Shown here: positions 19,847 to 27,776 of the stretch, piece by piece
Layout of the letters: each line of letters opens with the position of its first letter
How positions within the stretch are numbered: the first letter of the stretch is position 1
Assembly (NCBI GenBank): GCA_963723455.1
Contig: CAVRQM010000001.1
Span: forward strand, 992,001-1,056,000
Direction: 5' to 3'
DNA from: CAVRQM01 sp963723455
Lineage (GTDB): Bacteria; Pseudomonadota; Alphaproteobacteria; Acetobacterales; Acetobacteraceae
DNA: 64,000 nt
Notes under the pieces: model-generated
Databases searched by the model: none
Seen by the model: the letters and a program-made list of their open reading frames with translations, nothing else
What the model was told of the DNA's origin: nothing
Translations under genes and position numbers: made by a program

Positions 19847-21238
19847 GCGTCGATGTCCTCCAGCGCCGCGTTCCACGCGCCCTCAAGCTGGAAATACGAC
19901 AGGCGCTGGGCGAAGCTCGGGCGCGCGCGATTGAAACGATAAGCGCCGAGCAGCCTGCCGTCGGGCGCCTCGCCCTCCACCTCGAACTGGAAGAAGTCGT
20001 GGGTGGTGACGACCTCGCCCTCCAGCCCGCACACGTCGGTCACCTGGGTGATGCGCCGCACGCCGTCGCGCTGGCGGCCCACCTGCACGATCAGGTCGAG
20101 CGCGCCGACGATCTGCTGGCGGATGGCGCGCGACGGCAGCGACATGCTGCCCATCTGCACCATGTTCTCGATGCGGGTCAGCGCGTCGCGCGAGGTGTTG
20201 GCGTGGATGGTGGACATGCTGCCGTCATGGCCGGTGTTCATCGCCTGCAGCATGTCGAACGCCTCGGCGCTGCGGACCTCGCCGATGATGATGCGGTCGG
20301 GGCGCATGCGCAGCGCGTTGCGCACCAGGTCGCGCTGCGTCACCTCGCCCTTGCCCTCCAGGCTGGGCGGGCGCGTCTCCAGCCGCACCACATGCGGCTG
20401 CTGCAGTTGCAGCTCGGCCGCGTCCTCGACGGTGACGATGCGCTCGCCGTGGTGGATCAGGCGCGAGATGGCGTTCATCAGCGTGGTCTTGCCCGAGCCG
20501 GTGCCGCCCGAGATGACGATGTTGAGCCGCGCCTGCGCCGGCGATCTCCAGCACCCGCGCCACCTGCGGCGAGCAGGAGCCGTTCTCGATCAGCTTGGCG
20601 AAGTCGAGTTCGCGCTTGGAGAACTTGCGCAGCGAGACGCATGGGCCGTCCAGCGCCAGCGGCGGGAAGATGATGTTGACGCGGCTGCCGTCGGCCAGCC
20701 GGGCATCGACCATCGGGCTGCTCTCGTCGATGCGCCGGCCGATCGCCGAGGCGATGCGCTGGCAGATGTTGGCCAGATGCGCGCGATCGCGAAAGCGCAC
20801 GTTGGACAGAGTGACCTTGCCGCGCCGCTCGACGAACACCCGGTCCGGGCCGTTCACCATGATGTCGGTGATGGCGTCGTCTTCCAGCAGCGGCTCCAGC
20901 GGCCCCAGGCCGTGCATGTCGTTCACCAGCTCGTCGGCGAGCTGGCGCTGTTCGCGCACGTTCAGCTGGATGCGGCCCTCGGTCGCGGTCTCGCCGACCA
21001 GCCGCTCGATCTCCGGCAGCAGGCGGTCGGGCGGCAGCGCCGCGACCGCGGCGGGGTCCAGCCGCGACAGGCAGACCACCCGCAGGTCGGCCAGCAGCGC
21101 GGTGCTGGCGTCGAGGGCTGCCGCGGGCGCGGCGCGCGCCGGGGCCGGCGCGATCGGCGCGCTGACCGGCGCGCGCTCTGCGAGGTCCGCGGCCTCATCC
21201 GCGCGGCGGCGGCCGAAGGTGCGGGCGGCGGCGATCAT
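19843..21238 (-). CDS. cpaF: Tad secretion ATPase CpaF/TadA, one frame break
   Basis: About 464 residues. The N-terminal part has MHGLGPLEPLLEDDAITDIMVNGPD and a conserved arginine-rich linker (FPPLALDGPCVSLRKF). The ATPase core has Walker A GGTGSGKTT, RIVTVEDAAELQL, the RPDRIIIGEVR Walker B region and STIHANT. The only break is near 20536-20539, where Gly reads as four bases (GGCG) before CAG; removing one base restores the family sequence IAGQARLNIVISGG. ATG 21238 overlaps the cpaE stop. It powers Flp pilus assembly. Confidence 0.9.
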
Positions 21239-22485
21239 GCCCGTCGCCGCCGGCGCAGGCCGAACCAGCCGGCGCGGCCTCGCTTCGCGGCGCGATCCTC
21301 GGCCGCGGGCACCGAGGCGACCTTGCCGGCAAGCTGATATACCGTGGTGCGGAACGTTCCCGCCTTGGCCGCGGCAGGGGTGCCCAGCTTGTCCGCCGCA
21401 CCCAGCGGCGCGGGCTGGTCGGCAATGGCGGTGTCCACCTTCTGCCCCAGCGCATCCTCGACCTGCGCGCGGCTCAGCCCGCCGGGATGGCCCGCGCGGT
21501 TCAGCACGATCAGCGAGCGATGCGTCCGCTGCGACCCGGCGGTCAGCGCCAGCAGGCGCAGTGTGTCGCGCACCCCGGCCAGCGTGGGCGGCAGCACCAG
21601 CACGCGCTGGTCGGCCCGCATGAAGAAATCGCGGTATAGCGGCAGCGGAGCGCGCGGCACATCGACGACCACGAAATTGTAGCGCCGCCGCAGCGCCTGC
21701 AGCAGCTTCTCCGCCGCGTCCTCGGCCATCACCGCGGCGCTGGCGAGCTGCTCCTCGCTGGACAGCACATGCAGGCGGTCGTTCACCGGCTGCACCGCGC
21801 GCTCGATGAACAGGTCATCGACGCGCAGCGGCGTCTCCAGCGCCATGCGCAGCCCGGCGCTGGGCGCAGCGCCCAGCAGCATCGCCGCGGTCCCGCCATA
21901 GATGTCCGGGTCGAGCAGCACCGTGTGGCGATGCACGTTGGTCGCGAAATGCCAGGCGAGGTTGGCAGCGATGGTGCTGGCGCCGGCGCCGCCGCGCACG
22001 CCGGTCACCGCGACCACCCGGCCGCCCAGCACCGCGGCGCCGCTGCCGCCGCCCGGCAGGACCGCCGGCGCGAAATGCCGCGCCACCATGTCGGCGCCGA
22101 GCGGCTTGTAGAGATACTCGACCACGCCCAGCGCGTGCGTAAGCTGGCGGTAGAAGTTCACGTCGCGGCTGTCGCCCACGATCAGCATCCGCACATCCGG
22201 CTCGACCACGTCGGCGAGGTCGTTCAGCGCGGTCAGCGGCTGCTCCTCGCCGGTCACGTCCACGATCAGCACGCGCGGCGTCGGCATGCGCTGCATCGCC
22301 GCGATCGCCTGACGGATGCCGCCGCGGCGCACGTCCAGCCGGTCGATCGGCAATCCGGCCAGCCCCTCGCGCAGCGCCGCCTCGCTGGCGGCGTCGGTCA
22401 GGAAGGCGATGACCGGCACCCGGTCGAGCCGGCCGCCGGGCGCGTCATGCGCGGGATCCGGGACTGCGCGCGCGTCGTCGGGCAT
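21235..22485 (-). CDS. cpaE: Tad pilus localisation ATPase CpaE/TadZ
   Basis: 416 residues. The N-terminal receiver-like domain contains RVLIVDVTGEEQPLTALNDLADVVEP and YLYKPL. A MinD/ParA-like ATPase follows with the deviant Walker A GVRGGAGASTIAANLAWHFA (no Lys in the usual place), as is common in TadZ. The basic C-terminus ends GLRRRRRA. TadZ/CpaE places the Tad machine at its cellular site. It starts 5 bp from the end of the small lipoprotein gene. Confidence 0.86.
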   Translation of the reverse strand: MPDDARAVPDPAHDAPGGRLDRVPVIAFLTDAASEAALREGLAGLPIDRLDVRRGGIRQAIAAMQRMPTPRVLIVDVTGEEQPLTALNDLADVVEPDVRMLIVGDSRDVNFYRQLTHALGVVEYLYKPLGADMVARHFAPAVLPGGGSGAAVLGGRVVAVTGVRGGAGASTIAANLAWHFATNVHRHTVLLDPDIYGGTAAMLLGAAPSAGLRMALETPLRVDDLFIERAVQPVNDRLHVLSSEEQLASAAVMAEDAAEKLLQALRRRYNFVVVDVPRAPLPLYRDFFMRADQRVLVLPPTLAGVRDTLRLLALTAGSQRTHRSLIVLNRAGHPGGLSRAQVEDALGQKVDTAIADQPAPLGAADKLGTPAAAKAGTFRTTVYQLAGKVASVPAAEDRAAKRGRAGWFGLRRRRRA

Positions 22486-22490
22486 GGCGC

Positions 22491-22793
22491 TCAGGACCCT
22501 CCGCCCGAGGACGAGCCGGCGGTCAGGGCAAGCCCGCCGGCCAGCGGCGGCTTCGGCTTGTCCTCACGCAGATGGTCGATCGCCGTGGCCGCCTGCTGGC
22601 CGCTCGATCCGGCCGCGCCCTGCCCGCGCAGCAGGTCGGCGGGCTGGCTCACCATGGCGCGCAGGTCGGCGTCGTTGGCGTAGTTCGGCCGCCACACCCC
22701 CTGTCGGGTCAGCGGATCGGTCGAGGCGCAGCCGGCCAGTCCGCCGGCCAGCAGCGCCAGCGCGCAGGGCGCCAGCAGCACGACGCGGCTCAT
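22491..22793 (-). CDS. Small lipoprotein in the CpaD position of the Tad operon
   Basis: 100 residues. The signal and lipobox (LAGGLAGC) predict an outer-membrane lipoprotein; the mature part has LTRQGVWRPNYANDADLRAMVSQPADLLRGQG. The gene lies between cpaC and cpaE, where Tad loci carry the pilotin-like lipoprotein CpaD/RcpB, and the WRPNYANDADLRAMV stretch resembles the end of CpaD proteins. It is about half the usual length. ATG 22793 overlaps the cpaC stop by 4 nt. A reduced CpaD is my best reading. Confidence 0.65.
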   Translation of the reverse strand: MSRVVLLAPCALALLAGGLAGCASTDPLTRQGVWRPNYANDADLRAMVSQPADLLRGQGAAGSSGQQAATAIDHLREDKPKPPLAGGLALTAGSSSGGGS

Positions 22794-24160
22794 TGGACGA
22801 CGAACCCGGCGCCGCTGGGGATGCCGGCGGCGGCCTTCGCGCCGCCGGCGCTCTGGCGCAGCAGCAGGATGCGCTCCAGATCCGACGGCGGCCGCCAGCC
22901 ATCGGTCGGCAGCTTGATCGCGGACGGATCGCTGACCGGACGGACGATGTACGGCGTGACCATGATGACCAGCTCGGTCTCGTTGCGCTGGAAGCTGTCG
23001 GAGCGGAACAGCGCGCCCAGGATCGGCACGTCGCCCAGGAACGGCACGCCGTTGCCGGTCAGCGTGGTGGCGTCCTGCAGCAGGCCGGCGATCGCGAAGC
23101 TCTCGCCGCTGCCCAGCTCCACCGTGGTATCGACGCGGCGCACCGTCAGCGCCGGGATCGTCAGGTTGCCGATCTGCACCGCGCCCTGGTTGGTCAGCTC
23201 GCTGACCTCGGGGCGGACATGCATGTTGATCCGTCCGCTGGCCAGCACCGTCGGCACGAACGACAGCGACACGCCGTACTGCTTGAAATCGACGGTGATG
23301 GTGCTGCCGTTGGTGCCGTTGTTGGTCTGCGCGATCGGGATCGGGAACTCGCCGCCGACCAGGAAGCTCGCGGTCTCGCCGCTCATCGCCGTCAGGTTCG
23401 GCTCGGCCAGCAGGTGAACCAGGTTGTCCTGCGCCAGCGCGTCGATGACGCCGTTCAGATCGACGCCCTTGTTGACGTAGCTGCCGGCCAGCGCCGAGCT
23501 GACCGGCACCGCGAAGGCGTTGGCGCTCGCGAAGCCGATCGCCGCGTGGCTGCCCAGATTGCCCAGCGCCGCCCAGTTCAGCCCCAGCTCGCGGGTCAGC
23601 GAACGGGTCATCTCGGCGATGCGCACGCGCAGGCTGACCTGGATCGAGCCCTGCACCTGCAGCCGGTTGTCGATCACCTGCTTGTCCTGCAGGAAGCCGC
23701 GCGCGATGCCGACCGCCTGCTCGACATCGCTCGGGTTGCGCAGCGACCCGCTCAGCGCCATGCCGTTGCCGGTCGGCTGCACCGTAACCGCGCTGCCCGG
23801 CATCGCCGCGGCGATCGCGGCGGCGGCCTGCGACGCGCCGTAGCGCGACGGGCTGACCGTCACCTGGAACTGCGCCAGCGCGCGGCCGGCGGCGTCCAGG
23901 GCGGCGATCGTGGTGCGGCCGGGCGACACGCCGAACACGAACAGCGAAGTGGCGCTGGCCGGCCGCACCTCGGCGATCTTCGGATCGGCGGCGAACACGT
24001 TGGCGGCCGGCCCGGGCAGGGTCACGACCTGGCCGCCGCCGGCGTCCAGCGACAGGCTGCGCGCGACGGCGGGCGCGGATACCTGCGCGACGGCCGCGCA
24101 CGGCAGCAGCAGCAGCAGGGCGAGCGCGACCAGGGCCGCGCGGATGGTTTCGAGACGCAT
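22790..24160 (-). CDS. cpaC: Tad outer-membrane secretin CpaC/RcpA
   Basis: 456 residues with a signal peptide. The N-terminal domain (VTLPGPAANVFAADPKIAEVRPASATSLFVFG) and a BON-like segment precede the secretin domain, which has the VPILGALFRSDSFQRNETELVIMVTPYIV end motif. It forms the outer-membrane channel through which the Flp pilus leaves the cell. It overlaps cpaB by one base and the small lipoprotein gene by 4. Intact frame. Confidence 0.9.
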   Translation of the reverse strand: MRLETIRAALVALALLLLLPCAAVAQVSAPAVARSLSLDAGGGQVVTLPGPAANVFAADPKIAEVRPASATSLFVFGVSPGRTTIAALDAAGRALAQFQVTVSPSRYGASQAAAAIAAAMPGSAVTVQPTGNGMALSGSLRNPSDVEQAVGIARGFLQDKQVIDNRLQVQGSIQVSLRVRIAEMTRSLTRELGLNWAALGNLGSHAAIGFASANAFAVPVSSALAGSYVNKGVDLNGVIDALAQDNLVHLLAEPNLTAMSGETASFLVGGEFPIPIAQTNNGTNGSTITVDFKQYGVSLSFVPTVLASGRINMHVRPEVSELTNQGAVQIGNLTIPALTVRRVDTTVELGSGESFAIAGLLQDATTLTGNGVPFLGDVPILGALFRSDSFQRNETELVIMVTPYIVRPVSDPSAIKLPTDGWRPPSDLERILLLRQSAGGAKAAAGIPSGAGFVVQ

Positions 24161-25098
24161 CAGAAATGGTAATCCTTGCTGTCGCCGCTGCCCTCGAACA
24201 CCCGCAGGTCGTTCGACGGCGGAGCCGCCTTGCTGCCGCCGGCGAAGGCGGCGGATACGTCGTTGCCCCAGATCACGCCGCTGTCGCCGTGGCCGGCCGC
24301 GGCGCCGGGCGCGGTCGCCGCGGGGTCGGCCGACGCCATCGCGGTGCCGGTCGCGGCGGCGGGAGCGGCGGGGGCGGCGGCGGCGGCGGCCAGCCTGGCC
24401 GGGGCGAGTTCGGCCGAGCGGACGGCGACCGCGAGATGGCCGAGCCGCGCCGCCACCGCCACGCTCTCGGCCTGCAGCGAGGTGACCTCCAGCGTCACCG
24501 TGCTGGTCTGCGGCGCGGGCGACAGGCCGGACGGATCGGTGTGCACCAGCTGCTTGTCCACGGCGATGGCGCGCACGTCGCGCAGCACCGTCTCGGCCGA
24601 GACGGTGCGGCCGGGCGATTGGCCCGCCGCCTCATGCGACTGCGTCAGGATCAGATCGACATGGTCGCCCGGCCAGATCAGGCCGGCGGTGCCGCTGACC
24701 GCATCGACGCTGACCGTGGTCGCCACCATGCCCGGCGCCAGCACCGCGGCGAGAAAGCCGTGGTCGCCCGGGCGCAGCACGTCGGTCGCCAGCAGCACCG
24801 CGTCCTTGGCCAGCGGCCGGCGCACCATCGCACCGACCAGGTTGGAGCGCACCGCCGGGTCGGCGCCGAACGAGCCGGCGGGCACCGAGCCGGCCGGCAC
24901 CTGCACGGTGGCGAAATCGTCCGGCTTCAGCAGGCCGCCGCCGTCCAGCGGGTGCGCCGCGGCCAGCACGGCGACCTGCGCGGGCGCTGCCTGCGCCACG
25001 GGGGCGGCGGCAGCCGGCGGGCGGGTCGCGAGCCAGACGACGGTGCCGAGGCCGCCCACGCCGACCAGCATCATCAGGAACAACGCAAAGCGCAGCAT
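24160..25098 (-). CDS. cpaB: Tad pilus assembly protein CpaB/RcpC
   Basis: 312 residues with an N-terminal membrane anchor and an SAF domain (VAVLAAAHPLDGGGLLKPDDFATVQVP) followed by the RcpC fold with WPGDHVDLILTQ. A 60-residue Ala/Pro-rich low-complexity tract near the C-terminus is unusual for its length. CpaB is a periplasmic partner of the secretin. It starts 9 bp after the prepilin peptidase gene. Confidence 0.85.
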   Translation of the reverse strand: MLRFALFLMMLVGVGGLGTVVWLATRPPAAAAPVAQAAPAQVAVLAAAHPLDGGGLLKPDDFATVQVPAGSVPAGSFGADPAVRSNLVGAMVRRPLAKDAVLLATDVLRPGDHGFLAAVLAPGMVATTVSVDAVSGTAGLIWPGDHVDLILTQSHEAAGQSPGRTVSAETVLRDVRAIAVDKQLVHTDPSGLSPAPQTSTVTLEVTSLQAESVAVAARLGHLAVAVRSAELAPARLAAAAAAPAAPAAATGTAMASADPAATAPGAAAGHGDSGVIWGNDVSAAFAGGSKAAPPSNDLRVFEGSGDSKDYHF

Positions 25099-25107
25099 GG
25101 CTCGGGC

Positions 25108-25623
25108 CTATCCGATCAGAAGTGCGTACACGGCGCCCGCGGCGATCGCCGAGGCGTAGGGAATCCCGGCGCGGCGCGCGATGCGCCAGCGTTCGGCGCG
25201 GCACAGCCGGCGCAGCAGCAGCTCCGGGCGCGGGCCGCTGGGCGCGGTGACGACCGACGCCAGCAGCAGGTAGGCCAGCGCCAGGACGCCGCCCGCCAGG
25301 CTGACCGCCGCGACGTAGCCGGGGACGTGGTAGGGCGGCAGCAGCAGCACCGAGGCGGCCAGCAGCTTGACGTCGCCGCCGCCCAGCCAGCCGCGCCGCC
25401 AGCAGGCGGCGGCGGCGGCGAACACGATGCCGGACGCGACGATGCCGGCGACCGCGCTATGGGCGGCGATGCGCAGCAGCACGCCATCGGCGGCCAGCAG
25501 CGCCGGGATGCTGTTCGGCACCGTCCGCGCCGCCACGTCGCGCAGCGCGGCCAGGGCCAGCAGGGCGATGCCGATGGCCAGCAGCCATGCCGTCGGCAGC
25601 CAGGCGGCGCTCGCGTGCGTCAT
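25108..25623 (-). CDS. cpaA: Prepilin peptidase CpaA/TadV
   Basis: 171 residues with five to six membrane helices. The two catalytic Asp of the A24 family are visible: RDVAARTVPN near residue 28 and GGGDVKLLA near residue 78. It cleaves the leader of the Flp pilin and pseudopilins on the cytoplasmic side. ATG 25623; the Flp pilin gene lies 94 bp upstream in the same direction. Confidence 0.87.
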   Translation of the reverse strand: MTHASAAWLPTAWLLAIGIALLALAALRDVAARTVPNSIPALLAADGVLLRIAAHSAVAGIVASGIVFAAAAACWRRGWLGGGDVKLLAASVLLLPPYHVPGYVAAVSLAGGVLALAYLLLASVVTAPSGPRPELLLRRLCRAERWRIARRAGIPYASAIAAGAVYALLIG

Positions 25624-25717
25624 GCTTTCATTCCGAGGAAGTCAGGACGTCCGTCCGCGCCACGCCGCTCCGGCGCCCCGCGACGGTCGCAGCCGCCGCG
25701 GAACGCCGGTGCATGGC

Positions 25718-25888
25718 TCAGACCGACGTCGCCACCTTGGTGAAGATGCCGCTCAGGTTGGTGCCCAGGGTGGTCACGGCGCCGATAATGACGACGGCGA
25801 TCAGCGCCGCGATCAGTCCGTACTCCATAGCGGTGACGCCGCGGGTATCGGTCTTCAGCTTCAGCATGGTAACCAGGTAGTCGTACAT
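25718..25888 (-). CDS. flp: Flp-type major pilin
   Basis: 56 residues: leader ending KTDTRG, then VTAMEYGLIAALIAVVIIGAVTT, a classic Flp processing site (Gly cleavage, Glu at +5, Tyr at +6) and single helix. ATG 25888 was chosen because GGAG sits 7 bases upstream; an upstream in-frame start exists but lacks a ribosome site. It is the first gene of the minus tad operon, and the gap to cpaA allows it to be expressed at a higher level. Confidence 0.92.
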   Translation of the reverse strand: MYDYLVTMLKLKTDTRGVTAMEYGLIAALIAVVIIGAVTTLGTNLSGIFTKVATSV

Positions 25889-26461
25889 TGCATACTCCAA
25901 CGTCGATTGTGAAAACTTCAGCATCCATCAGCCAGACGCAAGCAATACCCGGCCGAGATCCTGCAATTTCCAGAATGAACCCTTGTCCATGCCGGTTCGC
26001 TGCAGCGGCGCCTCATCCGTTTGCCTTACGACAAGGTCACAATACCGCGATGGCCGGAGATGAACAAAATACAAGTTTGCGATTAGCGTGCTATAGAAAC
26101 GTGAACCAGCCGCAAACAACCGTCCGAACTATTGTGAGTCGTGAACTGTTGGGTGTCATGCCTCTGATTTTTCGATGTGCGTGCGAAGACGGAACTACTA
26201 TGCTTCGCTATACTGTGCGGTGCCGGATCATCCAGTCGTGCGGCGGACCGCCGCGCGGCGGGATTGCCGCCAGCGTCCTTACGGTGCAGGAATGGTGGTT
26301 TCGTGGCGGATCCTGCGTCGCCCGGAACGCCGGTTCGCCGCTCGCGAAGGCCTGACCGGCCAGCCGGCGGCAGCACGCGGACCGGGCTTGTTGCCGGACT
26401 GCCCGGTGTGGTCTGTGGCCACATGCAGCAGGCGGCGCAGGCGGGGTGCAAGGCGGCCACG
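25889..26461. other. Intergenic region between flp and coaE
   Basis: 573 bp with no convincing gene. It is the most AT-rich stretch of the window around 26040-26110 and must hold the promoter of the minus-strand flp-tad operon. On plus, a TATACT box at 26209-26214 could serve coaE, but its -35 is weak. I see no tRNA, riboswitch or clear terminator. Confidence 0.5.
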
Positions 26462-27064
26462 ATGAAGGTGATCGGCCTGACCGGCGGCATCGCAATGGGC
26501 AAGAGCACCGCCGCCGCCGCGTTCCGCCGCGCCCGCATCCCGGTGTTCGACGCCGATGCCGAGGTGCATCGCCTGCAGGCGCCGGGCGGCGTCGCGCTGG
26601 CGGCCATCGCCGCGGCCTTTCCCGGCACGGTGCGCGCCCTGCCCTGCGGCCGTCCGGCGCTGGACCGCAGCGCGCTGCGCCGCGCCGCGCTGTCCGATCC
26701 GCGCGCGCTGGACCGGCTGGAGGCGATCATGCACCCGCTGGTGCATCACGCCGAGCGCCGCTTCCTGGCCGCCGCCCGCCGCCGTGGCGCGCGCGCGGCG
26801 GTGCTGGACATCCCGCTGCTGTTCGAGCGGCGCGGCCGGCGCGGCATGGATGCGGTGATCGCCGTCTCCGCCCCCGGCGCGGTGCAGGCCGCGCGGGTGC
26901 GCCGGCGCGGCACCCTGGCGCCGGCCCAGCTCACCGCGATCCTGGCCCGCCAGCTGCCAGACGCCGAGCGGCGGCGGCGCGCCGACGCTGTGGTGCGGAC
27001 CGGGCTTTCGCGGCATCATGCGAATCGAACCCTGTCCCGCCTGATCCGGACCCTCGCCCGATGA
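26462..27064 (+). CDS. coaE: Dephospho-CoA kinase
   Basis: 200 residues. Walker A reads GGIAMGKST, slightly off the usual GGIGSGKS. VFDADAEVHRL holds the catalytic Asp, HPLV and LDIPLLFE the further family motifs. It phosphorylates dephospho-CoA to CoA, the last step of CoA synthesis. ATG 26462. The pairing of coaE with dnaQ directly downstream is common in Alphaproteobacteria. Confidence 0.9.
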   Translation: MKVIGLTGGIAMGKSTAAAAFRRARIPVFDADAEVHRLQAPGGVALAAIAAAFPGTVRALPCGRPALDRSALRRAALSDPRALDRLEAIMHPLVHHAERRFLAAARRRGARAAVLDIPLLFERRGRRGMDAVIAVSAPGAVQAARVRRRGTLAPAQLTAILARQLPDAERRRRADAVVRTGLSRHHANRTLSRLIRTLAR

Positions 27065-27092
27065 CCCGCCTCGCCGCCACGGCCCGCCAGCG

Positions 27093-27776
27093 ATGACCCG
27101 CGCCGTCCTGTTCGACACTGAAACCACCGGCCTGGACCCGCTGACCGGCCATCGCGTGATCGAGGTGGCGGCGCTGGAGCTGGCGGGCGACCTGCCCACC
27201 GGCCGGCACTTTCACGCGCTGATCCACCCGGCGCGCGACATCCCCGACGACGTGGTGCGCATCCACGGCATCACGCTCGACCGGCTGGCCGGCAAGCCTC
27301 ATTTCGCCGACCTGGCCGACGCGCTGCTGGAGTTCCTGGGCGACGGGCCGCTGGTCGCGCACAACGCGCCGTTCGATTTCGGCTTCCTCGACGCCGAACT
27401 GGCGCGGCTCGGCCGCCCGGCGCTGGCGCGGTCGCGCATGGTCGATACGCTGGCGCTGGCCAAGCAGCGGTTCCCCGGCCTGCCCAACAGCCTGGACGCG
27501 CTGTGCCGGCGCTTCGGCATCGACCTCTCCGAGCGCACCACGCACAACGCCCTGCTCGACTGCCGGCTGCTGGCCGAGGTCTATGTCGAGCTGACCGGGG
27601 GCCGGCAGCGCGCGTTGTGGACCGCCGAGGCGGCGCCGCGCGCGGCTGCCTCGGCGGTCGCCTATGCCGCCGCCGGCCCGCGCACGCCGCTGCGCATCGT
27701 GCCCACGCCGGCGGAGCTGGCCGCGCACGCGGCGTTCGTGGCGCGGCTGGCCGATCCGGTCTGGGCGCGCGCATGA
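27093..27776 (+). CDS. dnaQ: DnaQ-family 3'-5' exonuclease (DNA polymerase III epsilon-like)
   Basis: 227 residues. The DEDDh exonuclease motifs are in order: FDTETTGLD (residues 7-15), HNAPFDFGFLD, and HNALLDCRLLAEVY. The C-terminal 40 residues are Ala-rich, where epsilon binds the polymerase alpha subunit. ATG 27093 is used. The stop overlaps the kinase start by 4 nt. In this position after coaE it is most probably the proofreading subunit. Confidence 0.88.
   Translation: MTRAVLFDTETTGLDPLTGHRVIEVAALELAGDLPTGRHFHALIHPARDIPDDVVRIHGITLDRLAGKPHFADLADALLEFLGDGPLVAHNAPFDFGFLDAELARLGRPALARSRMVDTLALAKQRFPGLPNSLDALCRRFGIDLSERTTHNALLDCRLLAEVYVELTGGRQRALWTAEAAPRAAASAVAYAAAGPRTPLRIVPTPAELAAHAAFVARLADPVWARA

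Noticed and set aside
25889..26461. A tRNA or small RNA gene in the long gap between flp and coaE.
   Set aside because: No cloverleaf, TTCGA T-loop context or CCA end was seen, and no clear terminator hairpin.
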